A stretch of DNA of 64,000 nt from QAMX01 sp964515055. Lineage in GTDB: Bacteria > Bacillota > Clostridia > Oscillospirales > QAMX01. This document shows, in pieces, positions 33,239 to 42,551 of this stretch. The DNA lies in NCBI GenBank assembly GCA_964515055.1, contig CAZEUG010000005.1, positions 26,148 through 90,147 of the forward strand, read 5' to 3'. The notes under the pieces were generated by a model. It ran no database searches. It worked only from the letters and a program-made list of their open reading frames with translations, and had not been told where the DNA came from. Position 1 is the stretch's first letter, and every line of letters begins with the position of its first letter. Position numbers and translations under genes: made by a program.

Positions 33239-34510
33239 ATGCTGACAGCAATTGTAGGAACAAACTGGGGCGATGAAGGAAAAGGCCGGATGGTAGACCT
33301 GCTCTCGAAGGATTATGAAGTCGTGTGCCGTTATCAGGGCGGCAACAATGCGGGCCATACCGTCATCAATGAACGCGGGAAATTTATTCTGAATTTGCTG
33401 CCGAGCGGGATTTTGCGGAGCAATACCGTCAATATCATGGGTACCGGCATGGTGATCGATTTGAAGCATCTGTGCGGCGAACTGGATGCACTGGCCGAAA
33501 AAGGAATCGAAGTGACGCCGGAGCATTTGAAAATCAGCGACCGTGCAGTGATCTGTCTGCCCTACCATCCTTTGCTGGATGTATTGGAAGAGGAACGGCT
33601 TGGCGATAAGAAATTTGGGTCAACGCGTCGAGGAATTGCTCCGGTTTACAGTGATAAATACATGAAAAAGGTTCTCCGCTTTGGTGATCTGATTTCCGAC
33701 CACCTGAAGGATACGGTATCCGATCTGATGCAATGGAAAAATTTGACGATTACGGCTTACGGTCATGCGCCGGTGAATCCGGATGAAGTCATGGCGTATC
33801 TGGAACAATATGGAAATCGTCTCAAACCGTATGTGTGCAATCTGACGGATGATCTGACCGAAGCCATCCAACAGGGAAAGAGCATTCTGTTTGAGGCGCA
33901 GTTAGGGGCGCTTCGCGATATCGATTACGGTATTTGCCCGTATACCTCGTCATCCACGACGTTGGCGTCCTATGCGCCGATTGGAGCTGGTATTCCGGGA
34001 GCGCGCCTGGATTCTGTCATCGGTATTATGAAGGCTTATTCCTCCTGTGTGGGCGAAGGACCGTTCGTGTGCGAAATGCAGGGCGATGAAGCGGAAGCAC
34101 TTCGCCAGGCGGGCAATGAATACGGCGCTGCAACCGGACGTCCCAGACGGGTTGGCGGATTCGATGTGGTTGCGTCACGCTATGGCGTGCAAATGCAGGG
34201 CTGCACAGAAATTGCCCTGACAAAGCTCGATGTCCTCTCCTATATGGAACGGATTCCGGTGGTGACAGCCTACGAAATCGATGGCGTTCTGACCACAAGA
34301 TTCCCATACGGCGATGCGCTGCTCCGCGCCAAACCAGTGATTGAATATCTGCCGGGATTCTGTTCGGATATCTCCAAAGCACGCACCTGGCAGGAACTTC
34401 CGGAAAATGCACAACAATACGTGCGGTATCTTGAAACGGCGGTCGGATGCAAAATCCGCTATGTGTCGTGCGGCGCAGAACGCGACCAGTATATTGATTT
34501 GGAACGCTGA
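33239..34510 (+). CDS. purA: Adenylosuccinate synthetase
   Basis: Makes adenylosuccinate from IMP, aspartate and GTP, the first step from IMP to AMP. The 423-residue product has WGDEGKGR (residues 9-16), GGNNAGHTVI (about 36-45), the FEAQLGALRDIDYG-type loop (about 220-234) and VASRYGVQMQG. The ATG at 33239 follows GGAAGG by 9 bases; the frame is open well upstream but begins without a site. A promoter and a terminator hairpin lie in the leader. glnA follows with its own promoter. Confidence 0.96.
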   Translation: MLTAIVGTNWGDEGKGRMVDLLSKDYEVVCRYQGGNNAGHTVINERGKFILNLLPSGILRSNTVNIMGTGMVIDLKHLCGELDALAEKGIEVTPEHLKISDRAVICLPYHPLLDVLEEERLGDKKFGSTRRGIAPVYSDKYMKKVLRFGDLISDHLKDTVSDLMQWKNLTITAYGHAPVNPDEVMAYLEQYGNRLKPYVCNLTDDLTEAIQQGKSILFEAQLGALRDIDYGICPYTSSSTTLASYAPIGAGIPGARLDSVIGIMKAYSSCVGEGPFVCEMQGDEAEALRQAGNEYGAATGRPRRVGGFDVVASRYGVQMQGCTEIALTKLDVLSYMERIPVVTAYEIDGVLTTRFPYGDALLRAKPVIEYLPGFCSDISKARTWQELPENAQQYVRYLETAVGCKIRYVSCGAERDQYIDLER

Positions 34511-34541
34511 TGATTTTGATGAACTCCGGAAATTCTGCCGA

Positions 34542-34570
34542 TTGTATTCCAAACGAGATCATGATATAAT
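34542..34570 (+). promoter_or_regulatory. glnA: Sigma-A promoter for glnA-ANTAR-guaA
   Basis: -35 TTGTAT (34542-34547), 17-bp spacer, -10 TATAAT (34565-34570). The leader to the ATG at 34637 is about 60 bases and shows no obvious dual hexaloop ANTAR target. Confidence 0.75.
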
Positions 34571-34636
34571 AAAAGCAGACGATTCCGGTACCCCGCTGAC
34601 CATCATGAACGATGCAAACGGAAAGGAGTATGTGTC

Positions 34637-35920
34637 ATGTCCACATCGGCGGCGCAGATTTCTGAATTTATCCGGGCCAATGATATCAAATTTGTCCGGT
34701 TGGCTTTTTGTAATTTGTTTGGGATTCAAAAGAATATCTCTGTCAATGCGGCTCATTTTGAACGGTCGCTTTCTTCCGGCATTCCATTTGATGCGTCTTC
34801 AGTGCAGGGTCTCTCACCGTCCGGCGCGGAGGATGCCCTGCTTTGCCCGGATTTCAACACCTTGACGGTACTCCCCTGGCGCCCTACACAGGGACGGGTC
34901 GCAAGATTTCTGTGCGATTTGGTCTCCGAAAACGGCTGCCCACTGGCACTGGATACAAGGCATATCCTGAAAAATGCAATTGTGGAAGCCAAGAAGATGG
35001 ATTTGGAAGTTGTATTTGGGTCGGAATGCGAATTTTATCTGTTCCAAACGGATGACCATGGCGAACCGACCTGTCATCCGCATGATTCCGGTTCCTATTT
35101 TGATATGACTCCTTTAGACAAGGGTGAAAATATCCGACGCGAAATTTGTCTGACCCTGGAAGAAATGGGTCTCTTTCCGGAGGCCAGCCATCACGAGGCG
35201 GGTCCCGGCCAGAATGAAGTGGATTTTCGCTATGACACTGCTCTGATAGCTGCGGATCATTTTCTCACCTTCAAGGCAGTTGTGAAGGCCATTGCATCGC
35301 TGAACGGACTTTATGCCTCCTTTATGCCGCAGCCGATTGCCGGGAAAAGCGGAAGCGGACTGCATATCAATACCTCCATTTTCCGCGATGGCGTGAACCT
35401 GATGGACGGGTTTGAGCGCGGTTCCAATCAGCTGGCAGAGAGCTTCCTGGCCGGAATTCTGTCCCATGTGGCCGAAATGAGTGCCTTTTTGAATCCGACG
35501 GTCAACTCGTATGACCGACTGAGTCTTCCGCAAACGCCATCCTCCATCTCGTGGTCGATTCGAAACCGCTCAAACCTCATCCGAATTCCGTCGGAATCCG
35601 GCGAACGTGCCCGGTTTGAGCTTCGTTCGCCGGATCCATCTGTGAACCCTTACCTGGCATTTGCTCTGGTGATTTCAGCGGGGTTGGATGGGATTACAAA
35701 AGGGCTGACCTTGATGGAGCCGGGCGTCATTCTTGGAGAATTGCCATCATCGCTGTCGGATGCATTGACGTTGGCCGAAAACAGCCCATGGATTGAGAAG
35801 GTAATCGGTTCTTCTGTCAGCACACGTTACATCACGCAGAAGCGCGATGAGGCCGCTGCTTTCGTCAGCAGCGGGAATAAACCTGCATTCTATGCAGAAC
35901 AGTATTTTCGAGTGCTCTGA
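34637..35920 (+). CDS. glnA: Glutamine synthetase (type I, short form)
   Basis: Condenses ammonia and glutamate to glutamine with ATP. The 427-residue product has a beta-grasp N-domain (KFVRLAFCNLFG), the FDASSVQGL loop, metal ligands in GSECEFYLF (about residue 130) and GPGQNEVDFRY (about 190), GSGLHIN (about 240), NPTVNSYDRL (about 290) and ERARFELRSPDPSVNPYLAFA (about 325-345). It is shorter than the about 444-470 residues of most GSI proteins, chiefly at the C-terminus. GGAAAGGAGT precedes the ATG. The next gene is an ANTAR regulator, as in many Clostridia. Confidence 0.94.
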   Translation: MSTSAAQISEFIRANDIKFVRLAFCNLFGIQKNISVNAAHFERSLSSGIPFDASSVQGLSPSGAEDALLCPDFNTLTVLPWRPTQGRVARFLCDLVSENGCPLALDTRHILKNAIVEAKKMDLEVVFGSECEFYLFQTDDHGEPTCHPHDSGSYFDMTPLDKGENIRREICLTLEEMGLFPEASHHEAGPGQNEVDFRYDTALIAADHFLTFKAVVKAIASLNGLYASFMPQPIAGKSGSGLHINTSIFRDGVNLMDGFERGSNQLAESFLAGILSHVAEMSAFLNPTVNSYDRLSLPQTPSSISWSIRNRSNLIRIPSESGERARFELRSPDPSVNPYLAFALVISAGLDGITKGLTLMEPGVILGELPSSLSDALTLAENSPWIEKVIGSSVSTRYITQKRDEAAAFVSSGNKPAFYAEQYFRVL

Positions 35921-35971
35921 CCGTTTGAAGTTGATGCAGAAAAAACAAACGAAAGGAGCAAAATTCCGGAT

Positions 35972-36553
35972 ATGATGAGCGTGATGATTGTTTCCGGACA
36001 AACAAATGGTCTGTCGAGTTTATCAGAACTGTTGTCACACGGCAATTTTTCCAAACCGGAATTCTGCAGAAATTGCGCGGAGGCCAGAAGGCTCCTGATT
36101 GACCGACCCTTTGATCTGATTGTCATCAATGCACCGCTGAGCGATGAAACAGGAGAGCAATTTGCCTGTACAGCTGCATCTTCCCTGCTGTCCAGCGTCA
36201 TCCTGATCGTTCGAAATGAGGTCTATGAAGAAATCTCATCCCGCGTTGAGGAATTCGGAGTTTTTACAGTCGGCCGTCCTTTGAACCGGCAATTGTTCTG
36301 GAATATTTTGAAACTGGCCTGCGCTGCACGAGCGAAGGCAGATCGATTGAACCGGGAAACAGAACAGCTGAAAATGAAACTGGAGGATATCAAAATCATC
36401 GATCGTGCCAAATGCGCGCTGGTGGAGTATTTGCATATGACCGAGCAAAGCGCACACCATTTCATAGAAAAGCAGGCAATGGATATGCGTCTGTCACGGC
36501 GGGAAGTGGCAGAGGGAATTTTGAAGACCTATCTGAGTCAGGTCGATTTTTAA
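35972..36553 (+). CDS. ANTAR-domain antiterminator with degenerate receiver
   Basis: Encodes 193 residues: an N-terminal receiver-like domain (about 1-120), a coiled linker (about 123-140) and a C-terminal ANTAR RNA-binding domain (IDRAKCALVEYLHMTEQSA, then AMDMRLSRREVAEGIL, about 142-190). The receiver lacks the acidic pocket (SGQTN in place of a DD pair) and has Asn53 where the phosphorylated Asp should be, so it is a pseudo-receiver. Downstream position after glnA suggests nitrogen-linked antitermination. Start is ATG 35972, or ATG 35975, after AAAGGAGC. Its RNA targets are not evident here. Confidence 0.88.
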   Translation: MMSVMIVSGQTNGLSSLSELLSHGNFSKPEFCRNCAEARRLLIDRPFDLIVINAPLSDETGEQFACTAASSLLSSVILIVRNEVYEEISSRVEEFGVFTVGRPLNRQLFWNILKLACAARAKADRLNRETEQLKMKLEDIKIIDRAKCALVEYLHMTEQSAHHFIEKQAMDMRLSRREVAEGILKTYLSQVDF

Positions 36554-36575
36554 CAGGTTGAGGAGCGTGTTTCGC

Positions 36576-38105
36576 GTGGAAAATGAGTTGATACTGGTTC
36601 TGGATTTTGGTGGACAGTATAAACAGCTGATCGCACGGCGTGTGCGGGAATGCGGTGTGCTGTCTCGAATTATACCGGGCAACACGCCTGTCGAAGCCAT
36701 ACGGGATATGCATCCGATCGGTATCATTCTGACCGGAGGGCCTGCCAGTGTGTATGACGAGACATCGCCAAGGTGCTCGGAAAAGCTGTTTGACCTGGGC
36801 ATACCGGTTTTGGGGATCTGCTATGGCCATCAATTGATGAGCTGGCTTCTCGGCGGTCGGGTGGCGAAAAGCCCTGTCCGTGAGTACGGCAAAACATCGA
36901 TGCATCTGAATGCCCCCTCCCCTCTTTTCGCCGGTCTGCAAGCCGAACAGACCGTTTTGATGAGTCACACCGATTTCGTTGAGCAACTGCCGGATGGCTT
37001 CGAATGTGTTGCCGCGACTGCGGACTGCCCGACAGCCGCTCTGCAAAGCTGTGAAAAGCAATTGTACAGCGTCCAGTTTCATCCGGAAGTCACCCATACT
37101 GAACACGGCATGGAAATCATTCGCAACTTTTTATTCTCGATTTGCCATGCAAAAGCAGATTATACCATGGATGATTATATCGAAACGCAAATCCAGACTG
37201 TCCGCAGACAGGTGGGTCCTAAGGAACGCGTCCTGCTGGCCTTGTCGGGCGGTGTCGATTCTTCCGTCTGTGCAGCGCTGCTCTCCAGAGCAATCGGCAA
37301 ACGACTGGTCTGCGTCTTTGTAGATCATGGCTTCATGCGGAAAGACGAGGGCGATGAAATCGAGAATACCTTCCGAAAATTCAACATGACCTTCATTCGC
37401 GTGGACGCTGGAGAACGGTTCCTTGAAAAAATACGCGGAATTTCAGATCCGGAGACCAAGCGCAAACGGATTGGCGAGGAGTTCATCCGCGTTTTTGAGG
37501 AAGAAGCAAAACGCATCGGCGATTTAACGTACCTTGCACAGGGCACCATTTACCCGGATGTGATTGAATCCGGAGCGTGGAATTCTGCGACCATCAAGAG
37601 TCATCACAATGTCGGCGGCTTGCCGGAACAGATGAATTTTTCCGGGATTCTGGAACCACTGGCCGGGCTGTTCAAAGATGAAGTGCGGGTTGTTGGTCGG
37701 AAGCTTGGCCTCAAACGGAAACTGGTGGAACGACAGCCCTTCCCCGGCCCCGGCCTGGCCATTCGAATCATCGGTGAAGTCACTGGTGAAAAGCTGGAAA
37801 TCCTGAAGGAAGCGGACGCGATTATCCGCGAAGAAATCGGCCGTTCACGCGTGCCGTCCGACCAGTATTTCGGTGTGCTGACCAATGTGCGCTCCGTCGG
37901 TGTTATGGGTGACGAGCGAACCTATGACTATACCCTGGCCGTTCGCGCCGTCACGACAGGCGATTTTATGACCGGGCAGTACACTCGACTTTCCCATTCG
38001 GTATTGTCGCGCATTTCAACACGGATTACAAATGAGGTGCGTGGAATCAATCGCGTGGTCTATGATATTACGGATAAACCTCCGGCGACGATTGAATGGG
38101 AGTAA
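36576..38105 (+). CDS. guaA: GMP synthase (glutamine-hydrolysing)
   Basis: Converts XMP to GMP using glutamine. The 509-residue product has a class I glutamine amidotransferase half with GICYGHQL (catalytic Cys, about residue 80) and QFHPEVTHTE (about 170), the N-type ATP pyrophosphatase P-loop LALSGGVDSSV (about 220-230) and the C-terminal dimerisation domain (GPGLAIRIIGE, VFGV-type end, PPATIEWE). The GTG at 36576 is 10 bases after GAGGAG. It lies 22 bases after the ANTAR gene. Confidence 0.96.
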   Translation: MENELILVLDFGGQYKQLIARRVRECGVLSRIIPGNTPVEAIRDMHPIGIILTGGPASVYDETSPRCSEKLFDLGIPVLGICYGHQLMSWLLGGRVAKSPVREYGKTSMHLNAPSPLFAGLQAEQTVLMSHTDFVEQLPDGFECVAATADCPTAALQSCEKQLYSVQFHPEVTHTEHGMEIIRNFLFSICHAKADYTMDDYIETQIQTVRRQVGPKERVLLALSGGVDSSVCAALLSRAIGKRLVCVFVDHGFMRKDEGDEIENTFRKFNMTFIRVDAGERFLEKIRGISDPETKRKRIGEEFIRVFEEEAKRIGDLTYLAQGTIYPDVIESGAWNSATIKSHHNVGGLPEQMNFSGILEPLAGLFKDEVRVVGRKLGLKRKLVERQPFPGPGLAIRIIGEVTGEKLEILKEADAIIREEIGRSRVPSDQYFGVLTNVRSVGVMGDERTYDYTLAVRAVTTGDFMTGQYTRLSHSVLSRISTRITNEVRGINRVVYDITDKPPATIEWE

Positions 38106-38124
38106 CCAACAGGGAGAACGAAAA

Positions 38125-38748
38125 ATGAGTAACATGAAACAGCGAATGCAAAGCGGCGAACTGTATTTGCCGGATGATCCGGATATTGTCGAGGAACAGA
38201 CAAAATGTCTGGATCTGCTTTATGAATACAACAGCACCCGGCCGACAGAACCGGAAAAACGAAAACAGCTGCTGAAGAAAATGTTTGCCGAAATTGGAGA
38301 AAACTGCTATGTTGAGCCGCCTTTTCATGCGAACTGGGGCGGAAAACATTGCCACTTTGGGAAAAATGTCTATGCGAATTTTCAGCTGACCTGCGTGGAT
38401 GACACACATATCTATGTTGGTGATTTCACCATGATCGGGCCGAATGTCACCATTGCAACGGCTGGGCATCCAATTTGGCCGGCGCTGAGAGAACAGGCCT
38501 ATCAATACAATATGCCTGTCCATATCGGGAAAAACTGCTGGATTGGCGCAGGTGCGATCATTCTGCCAGGCATTACAATCGGCGATCATGTCGTGGTCGG
38601 CGCCGGAAGTGTTGTCACAAAAGACCTACCGTCGGACGTTGTTGCGGTCGGCAATCCCTGTCGCATTCTCCGCGCGATCAACGAACACGACAGAGTCTAT
38701 TATTTTAAAGAACGGAAAATTGACTGGGAGCATCTATCAAACAAATGA
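38125..38748 (+). CDS. Sugar O-acetyltransferase (maltose/galactoside type)
   Basis: A 207-residue left-handed beta-helix acetyltransferase of the LacA/Maa/NodL group, moving acetyl from acetyl-CoA to a sugar hydroxyl. Visible features are the N-terminal helical cap (MKQRMQSGELY to about residue 55), the hexapeptide repeats from about residue 85 (IGENCYVEPPFH, IYVGDFTMIGPNVTIATAGHPI) with the catalytic His in AGHPI, and the IGAGAIILPGITIGDHVVVGAGSVV coil. GGGAGAACG lies upstream. It sits oddly between guaA and ddh, and its sugar is unknown. Confidence 0.92.
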   Translation: MSNMKQRMQSGELYLPDDPDIVEEQTKCLDLLYEYNSTRPTEPEKRKQLLKKMFAEIGENCYVEPPFHANWGGKHCHFGKNVYANFQLTCVDDTHIYVGDFTMIGPNVTIATAGHPIWPALREQAYQYNMPVHIGKNCWIGAGAIILPGITIGDHVVVGAGSVVTKDLPSDVVAVGNPCRILRAINEHDRVYYFKERKIDWEHLSNK

Positions 38749-38773
38749 ATCTGCCGATCACTGACGGCAGATT
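38748..38773 (+). other. Hairpin between acetyltransferase gene and ddh
   Basis: AATCTGCCG (38748-38756) pairs with CGGCAGATT (38765-38773) around an 8-base loop, starting at the acetyltransferase stop. No T run follows, so read-through into ddh is likely. Confidence 0.5.
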
Positions 38774-38824
38774 GAACAAAATACAAAAACAGGGTCATAC
38801 AAATCTTGAAAGGTGGATTTTCTG

Positions 38825-39808
38825 ATGAGTATTCGAATTGGTATTGTTGGATATGGGAATCTGGGGCGCGGCGTGGAGAGCGCTGTGACAAAAGCAGAAG
38901 ACATGGAACTGAAAGCAATCTTTACGCGCCGCAGCCCCGAAACGCTTCGTGTTGCGACGGATACGCCGGTCTATCACGTCGATCAGGCTGAACAGATGGC
39001 GTCGGAGATTGATGTCATGATTTTGTGCGGCGGCAGTGCAAATGACCTTGCAACGCAGACGGTTGCGTTTGCCCGCCATTTCCAGGTCGTTGACAGCTTT
39101 GACACACACGCAAAAATTCCGGAGCATTTTGAACAGGTCGATGCTGTGAGCCGAGCCTCTGGAACAGTCAGCGTCATTTCTGTGGGCTGGGATCCGGGTC
39201 TGTTTTCTTTGAATCGCCTGTATGGTCAGGCAGTTTTGCCGGATGGCAAGGATTATACCTTCTGGGGAAAAGGTGTCAGCCAGGGGCATTCGGATGCGAT
39301 TCGGCGGATTCCCGGCGTGAAGGATGCAAAACAATACACGATTCCGGTTGAATCGGCAATGGAACGGGTCAAAAACGGCGAAAATCCGGATCTTTCTGCA
39401 CGCGAAAAGCACACCAGAGAATGCTTTGTCGTGGCGGAACCCGATGCAGACCTCTCTGCCATTGAAACCGCCATCAAGACGATGCCGAACTATTTTGCAG
39501 ACTATGATACAACGGTACACTTTGTCTCGCAGGAAGAGCTGAATACCAGGTATTCCGGCTATCCGCATGGCGGTGTTGTTCTGCGCACCGGTGTAACCGG
39601 CTTGCATCAGACGCATAAGCACGTCATTGAATATCGCCTGAATCTCGAATCCAATCCGGAATTCACGGCCGGTGTGTTGACAGCGTATGCCAGAGCGGCC
39701 TATCGTCTGCATATGGAGGGTCAATGCGGCTGCAAGACGGCATTTGACATTGCGCCCGCCTATTTGCATCCGGCGACTGGCGAGGAACTGCGCCGCACAC
39801 TGCTCTGA
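38825..39808 (+). CDS. ddh: Meso-diaminopimelate dehydrogenase
   Basis: Reductively aminates tetrahydrodipicolinate to meso-diaminopimelate in one NADPH-dependent step, for peptidoglycan and lysine. The 327-residue product has the Rossmann site GIVGYGNLGRGVE (residues 6-18), DSFDTHAKIPEHF (about 92-104), GWDPGLFSLNRLYG (about 120-133) and a C-terminal substrate domain with SGYPHGG and FTAGVLTAYARAAYR. GAAAGGTGG precedes the ATG at 38825. dapF, making the same meso-DAP from LL-DAP, is about 1.8 kb downstream. Confidence 0.94.
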   Translation: MSIRIGIVGYGNLGRGVESAVTKAEDMELKAIFTRRSPETLRVATDTPVYHVDQAEQMASEIDVMILCGGSANDLATQTVAFARHFQVVDSFDTHAKIPEHFEQVDAVSRASGTVSVISVGWDPGLFSLNRLYGQAVLPDGKDYTFWGKGVSQGHSDAIRRIPGVKDAKQYTIPVESAMERVKNGENPDLSAREKHTRECFVVAEPDADLSAIETAIKTMPNYFADYDTTVHFVSQEELNTRYSGYPHGGVVLRTGVTGLHQTHKHVIEYRLNLESNPEFTAGVLTAYARAAYRLHMEGQCGCKTAFDIAPAYLHPATGEELRRTLL

Positions 39809-39848
39809 TCCCCTCTGAAATCTTGTCTGGCCAGAAAGAAGAATCGAT

Positions 39849-41468
39849 ATGCCGAAATACATTTTTGTGACAGGCGGCGTGGTGTCAGGGCTTGGCAAAG
39901 GGATTACAGCTGCGTCACTTGGTCGTTTATTGAAACAGCGCGGCTTGAAAGTTGCGGCGCAGAAACTGGATCCCTACATGAATGTGGATCCGGGAACCAT
40001 GAGCCCTCTTCAACACGGTGAGGTTTTTGTAACGGAAGACGGCGCGGAAACCGATCTGGATCTCGGCCACTATGAACGCTTCATCGACGAAGACCTGAAC
40101 CGGTATTCCAATCTAACATCCGGGAAAGTTTTTTGGAATGTACTGAACCGCGAACGGAAGGGCGAATATCTGGGCGAAACCGTGCAGATTATTCCGCATG
40201 TGACCAATGAAATCAAACGGTTCATCGAACAGAGCGGAACCGTGACGGGTGCAGATGTCGTTCTGACCGAAATCGGCGGAACCATCGGCGATATCGAAAG
40301 TCAACCGTTTTTAGAAGCCATCCGGCAATTGGCGGCGGAAAAAGGACGCGAAAATTGCTTCTTTATTCATGTGACACTCGTTCCGTATCTCTCAGGCTCC
40401 GATGAACACAAAACAAAACCGACTCAGCATTCTGTCAAGGAATTGCAGGCCATGGGCATTGCACCGGATATGATTGTGATGCGAACAGATCAGCCGACTG
40501 ATGAATCGATTCGAGCGAAAATTGCACTCTTTTGCAATGTAAAACCGGAGTGTGTGATCGAAAACCTGACTGCCCCCTCTCTGTATGCAGTGCCGCTGTA
40601 TCTGCACCAAAACGGATTGGACGATGCTGTTTGCCGTCACCTGTCGCTACATACACCCGCTCCCGATCTAACCGACTGGGCGGCCATGGTGGAGAAGATT
40701 GAAAACCCCGCGACAACCGTTCGCATTGCGCTGGTTGGCAAATATGTCAAGCTGCACGATGCCTATCTCTCTGTGATGGAAAGCCTGCACCACGCGGGCT
40801 ATAACGCTGGTGCTGCCGTGGAGATTGTCTGGATAGAAAGCGATGAACTGACACCGGAAAACGTGGCTGCCAGGTTCAGGGATTGCGACGGCGTTCTGGT
40901 ACCCGGAGGATTCGGCGGACGCGGTATATCCGGCATGATCTGTGCGGCGCAGTATGCCAGAGAACACCACCTCCCCTATCTGGGCATTTGCCTGGGGATG
41001 CAAATCGCGGTGATCGAATTTGCAAGACATGTCTGCGGCATGGAAGACGCGAACTCCCGTGAGTTTGCACCGGACGGAAAGCATCTCGTTATTGATTATA
41101 TGCCGGGGCAAACCGACGACCTTGAAAAGGGCGGAACCATGCGGTTGGGCGCATATCCGTGCCAAATGATAGAAGGTTCCCTCCTGAATCGGTGCTACGG
41201 CGTTCGTGAGGTGTCGGAACGTCACCGTCATCGCTACGAATTCAACAACGACTATCGCGAAACCATGGAAGAAAAGGGGCTGATGCTGAGCGGACGTTCG
41301 CCGGATGACAGAATCATTGAGGCGGTTGAACTGCCTGAACATGCATTCTATCTTGGTGTACAATTCCATCCGGAGTTCAAATCCCGGCCGAATCGCCCAC
41401 ACCCGCTCTTTGTTGGCCTGATCAAAGCGGCCATGAATCGGAGCACTTGCTCAAAAACTGAAAATTGA
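39849..41468 (+). CDS. pyrG: CTP synthase
   Basis: Converts UTP to CTP with glutamine. The 539-residue product has the synthetase domain KYIFVTGGVVSGLGKG (residues 3-18), LDPYMNVDPGTMSPLQHGEVFVT and EIGGTIGDIES (about 140-150), then a glutamine amidotransferase domain with VPGGFGGRG, LGICLGMQ (catalytic Cys, about 385) and GVQFHPEFKSRP (about 510). AGAAAGAAG precedes the ATG. It ends in an intrinsic terminator. Confidence 0.97.
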   Translation: MPKYIFVTGGVVSGLGKGITAASLGRLLKQRGLKVAAQKLDPYMNVDPGTMSPLQHGEVFVTEDGAETDLDLGHYERFIDEDLNRYSNLTSGKVFWNVLNRERKGEYLGETVQIIPHVTNEIKRFIEQSGTVTGADVVLTEIGGTIGDIESQPFLEAIRQLAAEKGRENCFFIHVTLVPYLSGSDEHKTKPTQHSVKELQAMGIAPDMIVMRTDQPTDESIRAKIALFCNVKPECVIENLTAPSLYAVPLYLHQNGLDDAVCRHLSLHTPAPDLTDWAAMVEKIENPATTVRIALVGKYVKLHDAYLSVMESLHHAGYNAGAAVEIVWIESDELTPENVAARFRDCDGVLVPGGFGGRGISGMICAAQYAREHHLPYLGICLGMQIAVIEFARHVCGMEDANSREFAPDGKHLVIDYMPGQTDDLEKGGTMRLGAYPCQMIEGSLLNRCYGVREVSERHRHRYEFNNDYRETMEEKGLMLSGRSPDDRIIEAVELPEHAFYLGVQFHPEFKSRPNRPHPLFVGLIKAAMNRSTCSKTEN

Positions 41469-41476
41469 CCCACAGT

Positions 41477-41525
41477 GGGGAATCCAGCAGGAAGCGCTCC
41501 TTCTGCAGGATTCCCCTGTTTTCTT
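41477..41525 (+). terminator. Intrinsic terminator after pyrG
   Basis: GGGGAATCC (41477-41485) pairs with GGATTCCCC (41508-41516), extended inwards by GCAG/CTGC pairing with one bulge, followed by TGTTTTCTT (41517-41525). Confidence 0.88.
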
Positions 41526-41537
41526 GGGGAAGAATCC

Positions 41538-41566
41538 TTGACAATTGGCGATGGATTTTATATAAT
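41538..41566 (+). promoter_or_regulatory. dapF: Sigma-A promoter for dapF operon
   Basis: Perfect -35 TTGACA (41538-41543), 17-bp spacer, perfect -10 TATAAT (41561-41566). Confidence 0.9.
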
Positions 41567-41605
41567 TATGGAAGTGCTTTGTAAGCGAACAGGAGTGAGA
41601 ATGGA

Positions 41606-42469
41606 ATGATTTACTCGTTTTCGAAAATGCATGGCGCAGGAAATGATTATATCTATATCGATGGTTTCTGCGGTCATGCGGTTCCGGCCAATCCGGCTGA
41701 AGCGGCGATTCAATGGAGCCGCCAACACTATTCCATTGGTTCAGATGGATTGATCCTGATCCTCCCCCATCCGACGTGTGATGCTGAAATGAAGATGTTT
41801 AATGCGGACGGTTCTGAGGGTAAAATGTGCGGGAACGGAATTCGCTGCGTCGGAAAATACCTGTACGACAGCGGTCTGAAAAGAAAAACGAATTTGAAAA
41901 TAATGACGAAAAGTGGAATTCGCCATCTTCAGATTTCAGAGGATCCGGTTACGGGTCAGGCTGTATCGGTCGTGGTGGATATGGGGCAGCCTTGCTGGAA
42001 ACCTGCACAGATTCCTGTGCAGGTGGATGGCGAATCGGCCGACAACGTCAAGCTCTGTCTGGAGGGATATGGCGAGATATTGCTCGATTGTGTTTCCATG
42101 GGTAATCCACACGCGGTTTGCTTCGTCAAAGACGTTGATGCGTTAGATTTGCCAACGATTGGCCCGATGATTGAACACCATGCAATCTTCCCGGAGGGTG
42201 TTAATACGGAATTCGTGCAAATGATTGACGATCATACGATGAAATTCCGTGTCTGGGAGCGTGGCAGCGGCGAAACGCTTGCGTGCGGAACGGGCGTCTG
42301 CGCAGCCTGTGCAGTTGCCGTGAAACGCGGCATTTGTCAAAAAAACGAAAAGATCACGGTTTTTGTCAGGGGTGGAACGCTCGAAATCGTCATGGATGAC
42401 GATCATAATGTTTACATGGCGGGGCCGGCCGAACTGGTATACCGCGGCGAAGTAGAATGGAACGACTAA
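41606..42469 (+). CDS. dapF: Diaminopimelate epimerase
   Basis: Interconverts LL- and meso-diaminopimelate by a two-cysteine racemisation mechanism. The 287-residue product has FSKMHGAGNDYIYID (residues 5-19), the first catalytic cysteine in EGKMCGNGIRC (about 70-80), the SMGNPHAVCF turn (about 155) and the second in LACGTGVCAACA (about 230). CAGGAGTGAGA precedes the ATG at 41606. A strong own promoter drives it. With ddh nearby, the genome seems to encode two ways to meso-DAP. Confidence 0.96.
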   Translation: MIYSFSKMHGAGNDYIYIDGFCGHAVPANPAEAAIQWSRQHYSIGSDGLILILPHPTCDAEMKMFNADGSEGKMCGNGIRCVGKYLYDSGLKRKTNLKIMTKSGIRHLQISEDPVTGQAVSVVVDMGQPCWKPAQIPVQVDGESADNVKLCLEGYGEILLDCVSMGNPHAVCFVKDVDALDLPTIGPMIEHHAIFPEGVNTEFVQMIDDHTMKFRVWERGSGETLACGTGVCAACAVAVKRGICQKNEKITVFVRGGTLEIVMDDDHNVYMAGPAELVYRGEVEWND

Positions 42470-42507
42470 AGTCGGAAAAAGAGCGAACAGCTTGAACAAT
42501 CAAAAGA

Positions 42508-42533
42508 GCCTCCTGTACGGGAATGCAGGAGGC
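42508..42533 (+). other. Hairpin in the dapF-isomerase gap
   Basis: GCCTCCTG (42508-42515) pairs perfectly with CAGGAGGC (42526-42533) across a 10-base loop, ending just before the AAAGGA binding site of the isomerase gene. No T run follows. It may modulate translation or mark an RNA end. Confidence 0.5.
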
Positions 42534-42551
42534 CTGAAAGGAACGATTTTT

